This document shows positions 8,397 through 17,511 of a stretch of DNA of 42,408 bases, in pieces. The notes below the pieces were generated by a model that saw only the letters and a list, made by a program, of their open reading frames with translations, did no database searches and was not told the DNA's origin. This stretch comes from Chthoniobacteraceae bacterium. GTDB taxonomy: Bacteria; Verrucomicrobiota; Verrucomicrobiia; Chthoniobacterales; Chthoniobacteraceae. The translations under genes were made by a program, and so were the position numbers. Every line of letters starts with the position of its first letter. The first letter of the stretch is position 1. The stretch is from positions 1-42,408 of the forward strand of contig CANJZW010000037.1 in NCBI GenBank assembly GCA_947479475.1, read 5' to 3'.

Positions 8397-9127
8397 ACCT
8401 TGCGACACCACGCCTCGGCACCTGGCTCTCCAGCGGCTCTCCCGTCGTCACCGAACTTGCAGGACTTTGCGGTTTTGACTGGGTCCTCATTGACTTGGAG
8501 CACGGGAATGGAACCGAGGCGGACCTTCCCAACCAACTCCGCGCCCTGCGCGGGAGCCCGACCCGGGCCATCGTACGCGTGGCCGGCTCCCAACCCGAGC
8601 CCATTGCACGTTATCTCGACTGGGGGGCCCACGGAATCATGGTGCCCCATGTCCACTCGGCAGCGGAAGCCGAACAAATTGTGCGTGCAGCCCACTACCC
8701 TCCCCGTGGGAAGCGCGGGTTCTCCCGCTCCGTAAGAGCTTTCGAATACGGCTTGCAAACGCCCCCGGCGGGCGGAGTGCATCCGCTTCTCATCGCACAG
8801 ATTGAGACGGGCGAAAGCGTCACAGCCTCCGCAGACATTGCAAAAGTGGATGGGATTGATGTCCTTTTTATCGGGCCTGCAGATTTGCAATTGGACCTGA
8901 CCACACACCCGGAGACTGCCCCCGGGAGCTTTGAAGACTGCCTCCAGCAGGTCGCAAGCGCGGCACGACGCGAGGGCAAAGCGGCCGGAATTCTTCTGCG
9001 CGACCTCACACAGCTCCAACACCACATCACCCTTGGCTTTCATTGCATCGCCGTAGACTCGGATCTTGCGCTACTTCGCAAAGGTTTCCAGCAAATCAAA
9101 AAGTCTCTTCCTTCCATTGACCCATAA
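8393..9127 (+). CDS. HpcH/HpaI-family class II pyruvate-type aldolase
   Basis: The 244-residue protein has the full set of PF03328 signatures: DWVLIDLEHGNG (His37, the general base position), AIVRV (Arg62, pyruvate carboxylate binding), GAHGIMVPHV, then IAQIETGESV (Glu138) and FIGPADLQLDL (Asp164), the metal-binding pair. Relatives reversibly cleave 2-keto-4-hydroxy acids to pyruvate and an aldehyde (HpaI, GarL, RhmA) in the cytoplasm. The start overlaps the kinase stop by 4 bp. Being last in the operon it would carry out the carbon-carbon cleavage step. The true substrate is unknown; a phosphorylated keto-acid is one possibility. Confidence 0.9.
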   Translation: MNLATPRLGTWLSSGSPVVTELAGLCGFDWVLIDLEHGNGTEADLPNQLRALRGSPTRAIVRVAGSQPEPIARYLDWGAHGIMVPHVHSAAEAEQIVRAAHYPPRGKRGFSRSVRAFEYGLQTPPAGGVHPLLIAQIETGESVTASADIAKVDGIDVLFIGPADLQLDLTTHPETAPGSFEDCLQQVASAARREGKAAGILLRDLTQLQHHITLGFHCIAVDSDLALLRKGFQQIKKSLPSIDP

Positions 9128-9241
9128 AAAATCCTCCGCCTTCGTTTCTTTTTTGACGACTCCTGCACGGGCACGGGACAAAGCCATACTCGACCTGTCA
9201 CTCGAGCCTCCCATGGTAAACACCCATCCGAGACCCGAGTA

Positions 9242-9259
9242 CGCCGAGCGAGTTCGGCG
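9242..9259. terminator. Possible terminator hairpin between convergent genes
   Basis: A perfect 6-bp stem, CGCCGA with TCGGCG, encloses a 6-nt loop in the 226-bp gap between the aldolase and ppc stops. There is no T-tract on either side, so it is weak. The rest of the gap shows no supported gene. Confidence 0.2.
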
Positions 9260-9353
9260 GGGACGGCCAGTAGCTGCACCGCACCTTTGATGACAACCGG
9301 CACCGAGCCGTGCACCACAGCGCCAAACCCCCGCCCGCCAAATCGCCCTGCGT

Positions 9354-12110
9354 TTAACCCGTGGTCCGTAGCCCGCTTGCGATCGCGTTGATGGATAGCA
9401 GCAGTTCGGGTAATAGCGCGTCCGCTCCTGCGCCATCGCCGCATTGCAAGCGGCCGCGCCACGAGCGCAGGAGCCCCACCTGTTGGTGATGCAGCACCCC
9501 GAGCGCCTGGCTTCGGAGCTCCAGCGTTTTCAACATCCGGGGACGACTCCGGCCCACGGCTTTCCCTCGCAAAAGCTCGAGCATCGTATGCGTCCGGTTC
9601 CACTCCGTGCGGATCTGCGACGAGAAGGTCGCGCGCAACGCGACGTCCTCAACCAGACCCTCGTACAAGGACATCAGTTCAACATCCGCGCTGGAGAGGG
9701 AGGATTCAACATTCGTGAAAACATAACTCCAGAAAGGCCACAGACGCAGATTTTTAGCCAGAAGGGCGCGCTCTTCCGCATCCAAGGATTCCAGCGCACT
9801 GCCCATTCCGTACCAACCAGGCACGTAGTAACGGGCTTGGCTCCAGGAAAACACCCAGGGAATCGCCCGCAAATCTGCCAAACTCGGTTTGCCGGTGCGC
9901 CGCGCCGGACGAGAGCCGATCCGGCTGTGCTCCAGGGCGTCAATCGGAGTGGCCTGCCGGTAGAAGGTGAGGAAGCCGTCCGCGTCCAGCAGATTGCGGT
10001 ATGCCACTCGACTGGCCGAGGCGAGCTTTTGCATCAGTGGCGCAAACTCGGCATCTTGCTGCGAGGGGACGGCATGGCGGACGGTTGTGGCGGTAACCCC
10101 GGCAAGGAGCATCTCCAGGTTGTACGTGGCGGTGGCGGGGTTGGCGTACTTTTGGGCGATTGTTTCGCCCTGTTCGGTCAGGCGCAACTGGCCCGAGACC
10201 GAGCCGTGTGGGAGCGCCTCCAGAAACCGGTGCGTCGGCCCCGCTCCACGGCTGACAGTCCCGCCCCGTCCGTGGAAGAAGCGCAATGAAACGCCTTCGT
10301 CGTGCGCCACGCGTGCAAGCCTGTCCTGGGACTGCTGTAGCGCCCACTGACTCGCCATGATGCCGCCGTCCTTGTTGCTATCGCTGTAGCCCACCATGAC
10401 TTGCTGGACCAACTCGCCGGGGCGCGCCGCCACTTTCGCGTGGTATTCAAGGCTAAGCCTTGTGACGGGTTGCTGAAGGAAAGCCTGGAGCATTTGCGGC
10501 GCCCCCTCCAAATCTTCGATGGTTTCAAAAAGCGGCACCACAGGCAGCAAACAGACGATGCCCTCCGGAAAGGCGCGCAGCAGCCCGGCTTCGCGTGCAA
10601 GAATGTAAACCACAAGCAGATCAGAAAGCCGACGCGTCATGCTCACAATCAGCGCACCCAACCCGCTTGTACCAAATTTACCGATGTAAACCGCCAGCAC
10701 TCGGTAACAGCCCAAAACCGCGTCTGCCTCCGGCCCCGCCGAGGCGGACGGGTGCAAAAAGGGACGCGGTGAGCGAAGCTCTTTTTCTAGAAACCGAAGT
10801 CTCTCCCTCTCCGACCACTCTTCCCAATCATCGGCGGAAACACCCCCTGCTCCAAGGAGCTGGGAGAGGGCCTTGGCATGGAAAAGCGAATTCTGGCGGA
10901 TGTCGAGTTTGGCCAGGTGAAAGCCGAAAACCTCGCCGGCACGCCGCACCGGCAGCACGTCGAATTCCGCAAGCCGCCGCGCTCCGATTTCTACCAGCGA
11001 ACGGTAGAGGCGGTCTGTATCGGCGAGCAGTTCCTCCGCGTATCGGTAACAGCCTTCGGCCTCGCGCAGTTGCGCTAATTGGCCCGGCGTCTCTTCAATG
11101 GGCAACCGGGCCGCCATGAGTTCCACGTACCACCTCCAAGGCTCATCCCTGCGGGAGACCCCCGGCAAATGGCCTTGGAGCGCCGTTTCGTGGCGCTCGA
11201 TGCCCTCCAGCAAAGCCGGAGGCGGCGCCTGCATCCAGGAGGAGAGAGAGAGTCTCTCGGCAAGTTCCGCCAACTGCTGCCGCAGCACAAGCAACGCATT
11301 CACCCGCAGGCGCTCCAGCGTTTCCTCCGTCACTTCCGCCGTAACTCCCGGATGCCCGTCACGATCCCCACCCACCCAAGTCCCCAAACGGATCCTGGGC
11401 AAAACTCCCGGCTCCCGCAAAAGAGCGGGGTCGTAGCCCGCCTCCAGCCAGGCTTGGTGCAAGCGCTCGTCGAGAGCGGGCAGAACCGAGGGAAAAACGT
11501 CCCTCAAATAGTGCAGCACGTTGCGGCGCTCATCGGTAAGTGTTGGTTTTTCCAACAGAATTTCCCCGGTCCGCCAAAGCCTTTCCAACGCCGCCTTCAC
11601 CGATCCCCTAACCGTTCGGGCTTCAGCCGAAGGCAATTCGTCCCCGGTCACTCGCTCCAGAAGCCCGAACAGCACGCGGTGTTGGTCGAGGACAGAAAGC
11701 CTCTTCGCCTCCGTCGGGTGCGCCGTGAGCACAGGCTCCACCCGTACTTTGCGCAGGGCGGATGCGAGCACGGGCCCATCCACTCCCTGGGAACGCAGCC
11801 TGGCTAAATGCGCCCCCCAGGCTCCTGGCTCAGCGCAGACTCCCTCCACCTGTTCGCGCAGGGCGCGCGTGCGCGCGGCGGCGTTTTCCTCGACCATGTT
11901 CAGAAGTTGAAATGCCACGGAGAGCGCGAGCCCCATGCGTGGCGGCGCTTCGCCCTCAGGGGGAGATACTTCCCGCCAGGGGAGGTGTTCGGCCAAGTCG
12001 GCGAGCCCCATCTCGGTGAGGACTTCCGCGAAACACTCGATCAAATAAGCGAGGTCTCGCTCCATACGGGCAAAGCCCAACTGCACATAATCCGGCGTCT
12101 GAGCGTTCAT
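9354..12110 (-). CDS. ppc: Phosphoenolpyruvate carboxylase
   Basis: The 918-residue bacterial-type enzyme adds bicarbonate to phosphoenolpyruvate to give oxaloacetate, refilling the TCA cycle. All signature motifs are present: VLTAHPTEAKR with the catalytic His131, the GGDRDGHP loop (248-254), GYSDSNKDGG (Lys580), the flexible FFHGRGGTVSRGAGP loop (His613, Arg615), and the C-terminal SINAIASGLRTTG ending close to the usual GxxNTG tail. The ATG at 12110 (MNAQTPDYVQ) is preferred; a 66-residue upstream extension to 12308 is Arg/Cys-rich, unlike the family, and runs over the end of the next gene upstream. Length is normal and no key residue is missing. Confidence 0.95.
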   Translation of the reverse strand: MNAQTPDYVQLGFARMERDLAYLIECFAEVLTEMGLADLAEHLPWREVSPPEGEAPPRMGLALSVAFQLLNMVEENAAARTRALREQVEGVCAEPGAWGAHLARLRSQGVDGPVLASALRKVRVEPVLTAHPTEAKRLSVLDQHRVLFGLLERVTGDELPSAEARTVRGSVKAALERLWRTGEILLEKPTLTDERRNVLHYLRDVFPSVLPALDERLHQAWLEAGYDPALLREPGVLPRIRLGTWVGGDRDGHPGVTAEVTEETLERLRVNALLVLRQQLAELAERLSLSSWMQAPPPALLEGIERHETALQGHLPGVSRRDEPWRWYVELMAARLPIEETPGQLAQLREAEGCYRYAEELLADTDRLYRSLVEIGARRLAEFDVLPVRRAGEVFGFHLAKLDIRQNSLFHAKALSQLLGAGGVSADDWEEWSERERLRFLEKELRSPRPFLHPSASAGPEADAVLGCYRVLAVYIGKFGTSGLGALIVSMTRRLSDLLVVYILAREAGLLRAFPEGIVCLLPVVPLFETIEDLEGAPQMLQAFLQQPVTRLSLEYHAKVAARPGELVQQVMVGYSDSNKDGGIMASQWALQQSQDRLARVAHDEGVSLRFFHGRGGTVSRGAGPTHRFLEALPHGSVSGQLRLTEQGETIAQKYANPATATYNLEMLLAGVTATTVRHAVPSQQDAEFAPLMQKLASASRVAYRNLLDADGFLTFYRQATPIDALEHSRIGSRPARRTGKPSLADLRAIPWVFSWSQARYYVPGWYGMGSALESLDAEERALLAKNLRLWPFWSYVFTNVESSLSSADVELMSLYEGLVEDVALRATFSSQIRTEWNRTHTMLELLRGKAVGRSRPRMLKTLELRSQALGVLHHQQVGLLRSWRGRLQCGDGAGADALLPELLLSINAIASGLRTTG

Positions 12111-12194
12111 AGGCTTTTCATAGGAAAACACGCAAGCCCCCCCCTTGAGGAAGCCACAAATGACGTTCCGAAGGATTTTGCCGCACTTTTTTGG

Positions 12195-12211
12195 TCCGGA
12201 ACCGGTCCGGA
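12195..12211. other. Inverted repeat in the gap between the MBL gene and ppc
   Basis: Two copies of the self-complementary TCCGGA (12195-12200 and 12206-12211) can pair around ACCGG. It lies 27 bp past the stop of the MBL-fold gene and upstream of ppc on the same strand. There is no T-run after it in the direction of transcription, so it may be an attenuating or transcript-stabilising structure rather than a terminator. Confidence 0.3.
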
Positions 12212-12237
12212 AGTGCCTTTCGTAGCCTAATGCGGCC

Positions 12238-13017
12238 TCAACCGACCAACAGACGGCCGCCCGTTTCCGGCGATGGAGCGCACAGAACCTCCAAAGAGGC
12301 CCCAGCACTCGACTCCAGACGCGTCCGCACCGTATTCAGCGCGAGATCGGGCCTGTTGCAATCTTCGCTCAGGTGGCCCAACACGACGCGGCGTAAGTTT
12401 CCTCCCGCAATTTCGGCCAGGACTTCCGCCGCCGCTGCGTTCGACAAGTGGCCGTGCCGTGAGAAGATCCGCTGTTTGATGGACCACGGCCGGCGGGTGT
12501 CATCTTGGAGAAGTTTTTCGTCGTGGTTGGCCTCCAGCAGAAGGGTGTGCACCGTGCGCACCCGCTCCAGGACCATCTTGGTGGCCACGCCGAGATCCGT
12601 GAGAAACCCCACGGAATGTTCTTCGTGTTTGAGCACAAAGCCAACGGGCTCTGCCGCATCGTGCGGGATTGCGAAACTCTGCACCTTCAAAACCCCCAGC
12701 TGAAATTCGGCTCCAGTGGAAAAAAGACGCCATTCGACCCCCACTGAGTCCTCCTTCAACGCTTCGGCGGTGAGTCGGTTAGCGTAGACGGGCGTTTTAT
12801 AGCGCCGGGCCCAAACTCCCACGGCGGCGGCGTGATCGGAATGTTCGTGGGTCAGCAGAATCGCGTCCAACGCTTCGGGATTGACGCCAAGTGCCTCCAG
12901 CCGTTGGGTGATTTTGCGCGTGCTCAAGCCGGCGTCCACCAGCACCTTTGTGGTTGGAGTTTCGAGCAGGGAACAGTTGCCGGAGCTGCCGCTGGCGAGG
13001 ACGGTGAGGTGAAACAT
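12238..13017 (-). CDS. MBL-fold metallo-hydrolase, YycJ/WalJ-like
   Basis: The 259-residue protein starts MFHLTVLASGSSGNCSLLE and carries the metallo-beta-lactamase metal-binding motif THEHSDH (residues 56-62). Further conserved points are VDAGLSTRKI before it, the His in IPHDAAEPVGF, the EANHDEKLL segment and a final VVLGHLSEDCNRP. This overall pattern (LASGSSGN start, AGLS, THEHxDH, NxP after LGHLS) is that of the YycJ/WalJ group, proposed single-domain nucleases or hydrolases acting in the cytoplasm. It is on the same strand as ppc, 127 bp upstream of it. Function beyond a di-metal hydrolase is not certain. Confidence 0.85.
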   Translation of the reverse strand: MFHLTVLASGSSGNCSLLETPTTKVLVDAGLSTRKITQRLEALGVNPEALDAILLTHEHSDHAAAVGVWARRYKTPVYANRLTAEALKEDSVGVEWRLFSTGAEFQLGVLKVQSFAIPHDAAEPVGFVLKHEEHSVGFLTDLGVATKMVLERVRTVHTLLLEANHDEKLLQDDTRRPWSIKQRIFSRHGHLSNAAAAEVLAEIAGGNLRRVVLGHLSEDCNRPDLALNTVRTRLESSAGASLEVLCAPSPETGGRLLVG

Positions 13018-13107
13018 GAGTTGGGGCGATATTGCCGCCTGTTTTGCGAATCAGCAACTGGCGAGAATGTCCGGACCAAAACGGGTTTCTAATTGGGGCC
13101 GCGCAGC

Positions 13108-15903
13108 CTAGTCCACGAAAGCGAGTTCGTTGGTGAGCAACAAAACCTGGCTCAGTGCACTCCACGACTTGTCGGGCTGCGCCCCAAAACTCGCGATCAA
13201 TTGCAATGCGGCTTCGGTTTCGTCCGGCAACGGTTGGCGCTTGAGGATCCTCACAAACAGGGCCTTCACGCGCTCCTGGCCGGGCGCCGCGGCCGTGATG
13301 GCGGGGAGTTTTGAGGTCGCGTCCGCCAGCGTCTTGAGGAACCCGTTGTTCATGAGGAAAAGCGCCTGCTGAGGCACCGTTGTTTCAAACCTCTGCCCCG
13401 TGCTAATATCCGGGTTGGCAAAATCAAAGATCCGGAACATGGAAGGCAGATCCTGGCGGTCAATGTAACCGTAGACGCTGCGCCTGCCCGAGAAGGGTTC
13501 CTTGGTGAGCTCCACGGGACGCCCTCCCACCTTTTCCTCCAGCGCTCCGGCGGTTTGGAGCAGCGTGTCGCGGAGCGATTCGAAGTCGAGTCGGCGCCGT
13601 GGCATCGAATGAACGAGGGCGTTGTTGGGATCGATTTCAAGCGCCTCAGGGCGCACCACGCTGGACTGGCGGTAGGCGCTGGAAAGAACCAATTCGCGGA
13701 TCACCGTTTTAGTCGACCAGCCCGATTCCACAAAGCGTGCCGCCAGATAATCAAGCACCCCTGGAATCTCAGGCGCTGCCGTACGCACACCGAAATCATT
13801 CGGCGTTTCCACCAACCCCTTGCCGAAGAGGTGCAGCCAGATCCGGTTCACAGCCACACGCGCCGTCAGCGGGTTTGTTGGACTCGCGATGGCCCGTGCC
13901 ATTTCCAACCGGCCGCTACCCTTTGTGAAAGGCTTGCGTTCAGATCCCTCGAGAATCGACAGAAACTGGCGGGGAACGGTGGCGCCACGATTCCCCGGAT
14001 TGCCTCGAACGAAGATCACGGGCTGCACCGGCTGCGGCTTATCGTAAAGAACCATGGCGCGGTCTGGAGCGCTCAAATCGGTGGAGTCCAGAACGTCGAG
14101 TTCATCCTGAACCTTCGTTTTTGCCTCGAACACCTTCCGCGAATAAGCCTTTTCCGCCTCAGCCTTGCTTAGGGTTCCCGGCCCGCCGGTTTGAAACACC
14201 TTTGTCCGAATGGCTTCCTGAAGAGCATTATCGAGGGCTGAGGCGTCTCCGGCACCGCGTTTTTCAAGAATATCCCACGTGTCGGCGCAGAGTTTTCCAT
14301 AAACAGCTGCCGCCTCCGCCAGCGTTTGAATGGGCTTTGCAGTCAGGGCCGCAAGCACATCAGGGTTCCATCCCGCCGGCGGTTCGCTTTTCCAACGCGC
14401 CAGAAGCGCGGCGGACTCGCTGGCGAACTTGGGAGCACCGAGGGCTGCGAACGCCTTCCAGGGGCCGAACACAGGATCCTGCCCGGCGTCCTTAAGCACC
14501 TTGATCCAGCGCCCCAGAGGGAGCCCGATCAGATTGCGTTGTCCAGCCATCGTGTCGAGCGTCTTGTCATCAAGGCCGGATGAAAGCTCCTGGCTTGCTA
14601 TCAAATACAGCGGAATTTTCTTTGCCAACTCCGCGTTGGCTTTTTGAATTTCACCCTCTGCCGCCGTTTCCTTTTTCTCCAAAAGCAGACCGCGTTTCTC
14701 CAGGTACTTTTGATACTCCGGCGTCTGTTTGGGAACGCTGATGGTAGGCCGCTCCTTGGGTTCCTCAGTGCTCATGAACACGCCGTGCAGCGAATAATAG
14801 TCGGCCGTCGGTATCGGATCGTATTTGTGATCGTGGCAGCGCGCGCAGGATACCGTGAGTCCCACCAACCCGCGGGTGACGACATCGATGCGGTCGTCAA
14901 TGATGTCGTTGATGCTGTTTTGAAAACAGCGGCCGACGGTGAGGTAACCCAGCGCCGCCAGGTTTTCGGTCTTTTTGGGTTCAGCCATCAAGTCCGCGGC
15001 AAGCTGCTCCACAATAAACTGGTCGAAGGGTTTGTCCGCATTGAAAGCGTTGATGACGTAGTCCCTGTAACTGTAGGCGAAGTGAAAACGACGGTCCGCG
15101 TTGATCGGCGCGGGGAGCCCCTTGGTATCCGAGTACCGGGCCACGTCCAGCCAGTGACGCCCCCAGCGTTCTCCAAAACGCGGAGAAGCCATCAGGCGCT
15201 CCACCGCTTTTTCATAAGCCTCCGGCGCGGGATCCGCCGCAAAACTCGCCAACTCCTCCTCCGTCGGGGGCAACCCTTGCAGGTCGTACGAAAGCCGTTT
15301 GAGGAGCATACGCCGGTCCGCCTCCTTCGCGGGACCGAGGCCCTTGGCCTCCTGCGCCGCCTGAACAAACCGATCCGTGTCGGTGCGCGCCCATTTGGCT
15401 TCTCGCACGCCCGGAATAACGGGCTTCCGAACTGGCTGGAAAGCCCAGTGTTTTTTCGCAGCCTCGGGGTCAGCCCCAACCGCCTTGCCTTCACGCGGAT
15501 CGTAAGCGCCGCTGCGCACCCATTCCTGCAGAATGGCCACCTGTTCCAATGGCATCCGTTTGTTGTCGGGTGGCATTTTGAGGTCGGCGTCCGCATAGGT
15601 GACGGCCTTCACCAAAAGACTTTTTTCGGGCGCACCGGGCACCAAAACGGGCCCAGTGTCCCCCCCTTTTCGGACGGCGGCGGCGTTATCCAACGCCAGC
15701 CCGCCCTTGGTCTTGCCCTTTGCCGCGCTGTGACATTCCAAGCAATGCTCTTCCAAAAGAGGGCGAACGGACTTTTCGAAAAACTCGACCTGCGCTGGAT
15801 TTGGGGCGGGCGCGGGGTTGGCCTCTGCGGCGCCCGGCACCCACAGAACCGTCGCCAGTCCTGCAACAGCCCATGCATAGGAATTCGCAGCAATTGTCCT
15901 CAC
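13108..15903 (-). CDS. PSCyt1-DUF1549-DUF1553 (PSD1) secreted cytochrome-domain protein
   Basis: This 931-residue protein is exported (hydrophobic N-terminus to about AAEANP). A planctomycete-type cytochrome c domain follows with the haem motif CLECH (54-58) and a distal KMPPDNKRMP that could supply the axial Met. DUF1549 comes next (HWAFQPVRKP to about 380, with RFGERWGRHWLDVARYSDTKG), then a middle segment and C-terminal DUF1553 (from about NPLTARVAVNRIWLHLFGKGLV, with RRLDFESLRDTLL and RQDLPSMFRIFDFANPD). The start is GTG at 15903, chosen because it overlaps the DUF1501 stop by 4 bp (GTGA). These proteins are hallmarks of Planctomycetota and Verrucomicrobiota, where they are linked to degradation of complex polysaccharides; the biochemical activity is not established. 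Confidence 0.9.
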   Translation of the reverse strand: MRTIAANSYAWAVAGLATVLWVPGAAEANPAPAPNPAQVEFFEKSVRPLLEEHCLECHSAAKGKTKGGLALDNAAAVRKGGDTGPVLVPGAPEKSLLVKAVTYADADLKMPPDNKRMPLEQVAILQEWVRSGAYDPREGKAVGADPEAAKKHWAFQPVRKPVIPGVREAKWARTDTDRFVQAAQEAKGLGPAKEADRRMLLKRLSYDLQGLPPTEEELASFAADPAPEAYEKAVERLMASPRFGERWGRHWLDVARYSDTKGLPAPINADRRFHFAYSYRDYVINAFNADKPFDQFIVEQLAADLMAEPKKTENLAALGYLTVGRCFQNSINDIIDDRIDVVTRGLVGLTVSCARCHDHKYDPIPTADYYSLHGVFMSTEEPKERPTISVPKQTPEYQKYLEKRGLLLEKKETAAEGEIQKANAELAKKIPLYLIASQELSSGLDDKTLDTMAGQRNLIGLPLGRWIKVLKDAGQDPVFGPWKAFAALGAPKFASESAALLARWKSEPPAGWNPDVLAALTAKPIQTLAEAAAVYGKLCADTWDILEKRGAGDASALDNALQEAIRTKVFQTGGPGTLSKAEAEKAYSRKVFEAKTKVQDELDVLDSTDLSAPDRAMVLYDKPQPVQPVIFVRGNPGNRGATVPRQFLSILEGSERKPFTKGSGRLEMARAIASPTNPLTARVAVNRIWLHLFGKGLVETPNDFGVRTAAPEIPGVLDYLAARFVESGWSTKTVIRELVLSSAYRQSSVVRPEALEIDPNNALVHSMPRRRLDFESLRDTLLQTAGALEEKVGGRPVELTKEPFSGRRSVYGYIDRQDLPSMFRIFDFANPDISTGQRFETTVPQQALFLMNNGFLKTLADATSKLPAITAAAPGQERVKALFVRILKRQPLPDETEAALQLIASFGAQPDKSWSALSQVLLLTNELAFVD

Positions 15904-17354
15904 GCGAGCACCTCCCTGACGACTTTCCCGTGGACGTCGGTAAGGCGGAAGTCCCGGCCAGAATGGCGGAAGGTGAGTTTTTCATGGTCCATCCCCAGGA
16001 GATGCAGGATGGTCGCGTGCAAATCGTGGACGTGGACTGGGTTCTCCGCGGCCTTAAATCCGAACTCATCCGTGGAACCGTACACGGTGCCGCCCTTCAC
16101 CCCGCCGCCGGCCATCCAGGCGGAAAATCCCCAGTGGTTGTGGTCGCGGCCGTTGATTTTGCCAGCGTTTGATCCGGGGGAGGGCAACTCGACGGTGGGG
16201 GTGCGGCCAAATTCGCCGGCCCAAACGACCAAGGTATCCTCAAGCAGGCCGCGTTGCTTCAGGTCGATAAGCAGGGCGGCCGTGCCCTGGTCGCTTTCGC
16301 GGGCTAGTTTCTTGTGCTGGATTTCCAGGTCGTCATGGCTGTCCCACGGTTGCCCGGGGCCGTGCCAGATTTGAACAAACCGCACGCCTCTCTCTGCCAA
16401 CCGCCTGGCGATCAGGCACTGGCGGCCGTAAACGGTATCCCCGTAAAGTTCTCGAATATGCTGGGGCTCTTTGGATAGGTCAAAGGCATCGGCGGCGTCC
16501 ATCTGCATCCGGTAAGCCAGCTCAAAGGAGCGGATCCGTGAGTCGATTTGGGAATCCTCCTGCCGGCTCTGCTGATGCATCCGATTTAACGTCGACAACA
16601 GGTCCAGCTGGGCGCGTTGCTCCGTCGGGCTCCAGGTTCTGTTACGGATATTCTCAATGAGTTTTTCCACATCCGTGTGTTTCGTATCGATGTAGGTGCC
16701 CTGCAGGGAGCCGGGCAAGAAAGCCGACTGCCAGTTGGGCGCTCCGCCCGTGGGGTAGCCTCCAGGGCAGAGCGTGACGAAGCCCGGAAGATTTTGGTTT
16801 TCAGTCCCAAGCCCGTAATTGACCCAAGAGCCGAGGCTAGGCCGTGGCAACCGGGCCTCCCCGCAGTTCATGAGCATCATGGATGGCTCATGGTTGGGCA
16901 CGTTGGCGTGCATCGAACGGATCACCACCATGTCGTCCACACACTTGGCGACATTGGGGAAAAGATTGCTCACTTCGGTGCCGGAGCGCCCGTGTTTTGC
17001 AAATTGAAAGGGGGACCCGAATGCCGCGCCCGTAGGCCGTTCGGTTTTAAGGTGGCCGGCCCCCAGCGGCTTGCCGTGAAGGCGGGTGAGCTCGGGCTTG
17101 GGGTCAAACGTATCAATGTGCGACGGGCCGCCATTGGCAAAAAGGTGAATCACGCGTTTCGCGCGTCCGGAGTACTGGGGCGCATGAGCCGCCAGCGGGG
17201 AGTTGCCAGACAAAGCCGCGCTCGCAGCGGGGGAAAGACCCGCTAGCCCCAGAAGCCCAAAGCCCATGCCGCACTGCCCCAGAAAGGAGCGCCGAGAAAC
17301 CGGTTCCGGGACGTTGAAAAAAAGAGGGTCGTTCATGGCTGATTCGTTGGACAT
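15900..17354 (-). CDS. DUF1501 domain-containing protein, Tat-exported
   Basis: The family has an alkaline-phosphatase/sulfatase-like fold. A twin-arginine signal (SRRSFLGQCGMGFGLLGLAGL) sits about 20 residues from the ATG chosen here, so the protein is probably exported folded with its cofactor. Family motifs are FANGGPSHIDTFDPKPEL, RFVQIWHGPGQPWDSHDD, VVWAGEFGRTP and NGRDHNHWGFSAWMAGGGV. Start choice is open: GTG 17381, ATG 17354 or ATG 17336 all keep the Tat signal and none has a strong ribosome binding site. The stop overlaps the PSCyt1/PSD1 start, so the pair is one operon. The order, DUF1501 first, is the less usual arrangement as far as I recall. Confidence 0.88.
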   Translation of the reverse strand: MSNESAMNDPLFFNVPEPVSRRSFLGQCGMGFGLLGLAGLSPAASAALSGNSPLAAHAPQYSGRAKRVIHLFANGGPSHIDTFDPKPELTRLHGKPLGAGHLKTERPTGAAFGSPFQFAKHGRSGTEVSNLFPNVAKCVDDMVVIRSMHANVPNHEPSMMLMNCGEARLPRPSLGSWVNYGLGTENQNLPGFVTLCPGGYPTGGAPNWQSAFLPGSLQGTYIDTKHTDVEKLIENIRNRTWSPTEQRAQLDLLSTLNRMHQQSRQEDSQIDSRIRSFELAYRMQMDAADAFDLSKEPQHIRELYGDTVYGRQCLIARRLAERGVRFVQIWHGPGQPWDSHDDLEIQHKKLARESDQGTAALLIDLKQRGLLEDTLVVWAGEFGRTPTVELPSPGSNAGKINGRDHNHWGFSAWMAGGGVKGGTVYGSTDEFGFKAAENPVHVHDLHATILHLLGMDHEKLTFRHSGRDFRLTDVHGKVVREVLA

Positions 17355-17511
17355 CCTACCAAGGGAAATACCCCGTGGCACGCTTTGCCTTTGGGGAAAA
17401 ACTGCCTGAACCTGCTTAGAATGGGCGATCCAAAGGTGCGGTCATGATCAAACAGGGCAAAGTAAAAAGGGGAAAAGCGATGCCTTTCGCAAAAACGCCT
17501 GCCGGGAAACT

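Noticed and set aside
9040..9603. 187-codon minus-strand open frame spanning the aldolase/ppc gap
   Set aside because: It overlaps the ends of two well-supported genes and no family is recognisable; a short hydrophobic patch in the gap was not enough to call a remnant gene.
12111..12308. 66-residue N-terminal extension of PEP carboxylase
   Set aside because: It is Arg/Cys-rich and unlike other ppc N-termini, it runs into the upstream gene's end, and a normal start exists at 12110.
14644..16374. 576-codon open frame on the + strand opposite the PSCyt1/PSD1 and DUF1501 genes
   Set aside because: It is antisense to two genes with unmistakable domains, its product is Arg/Pro/His-rich with no recognisable motif, and it bridges the overlap of the two real genes.
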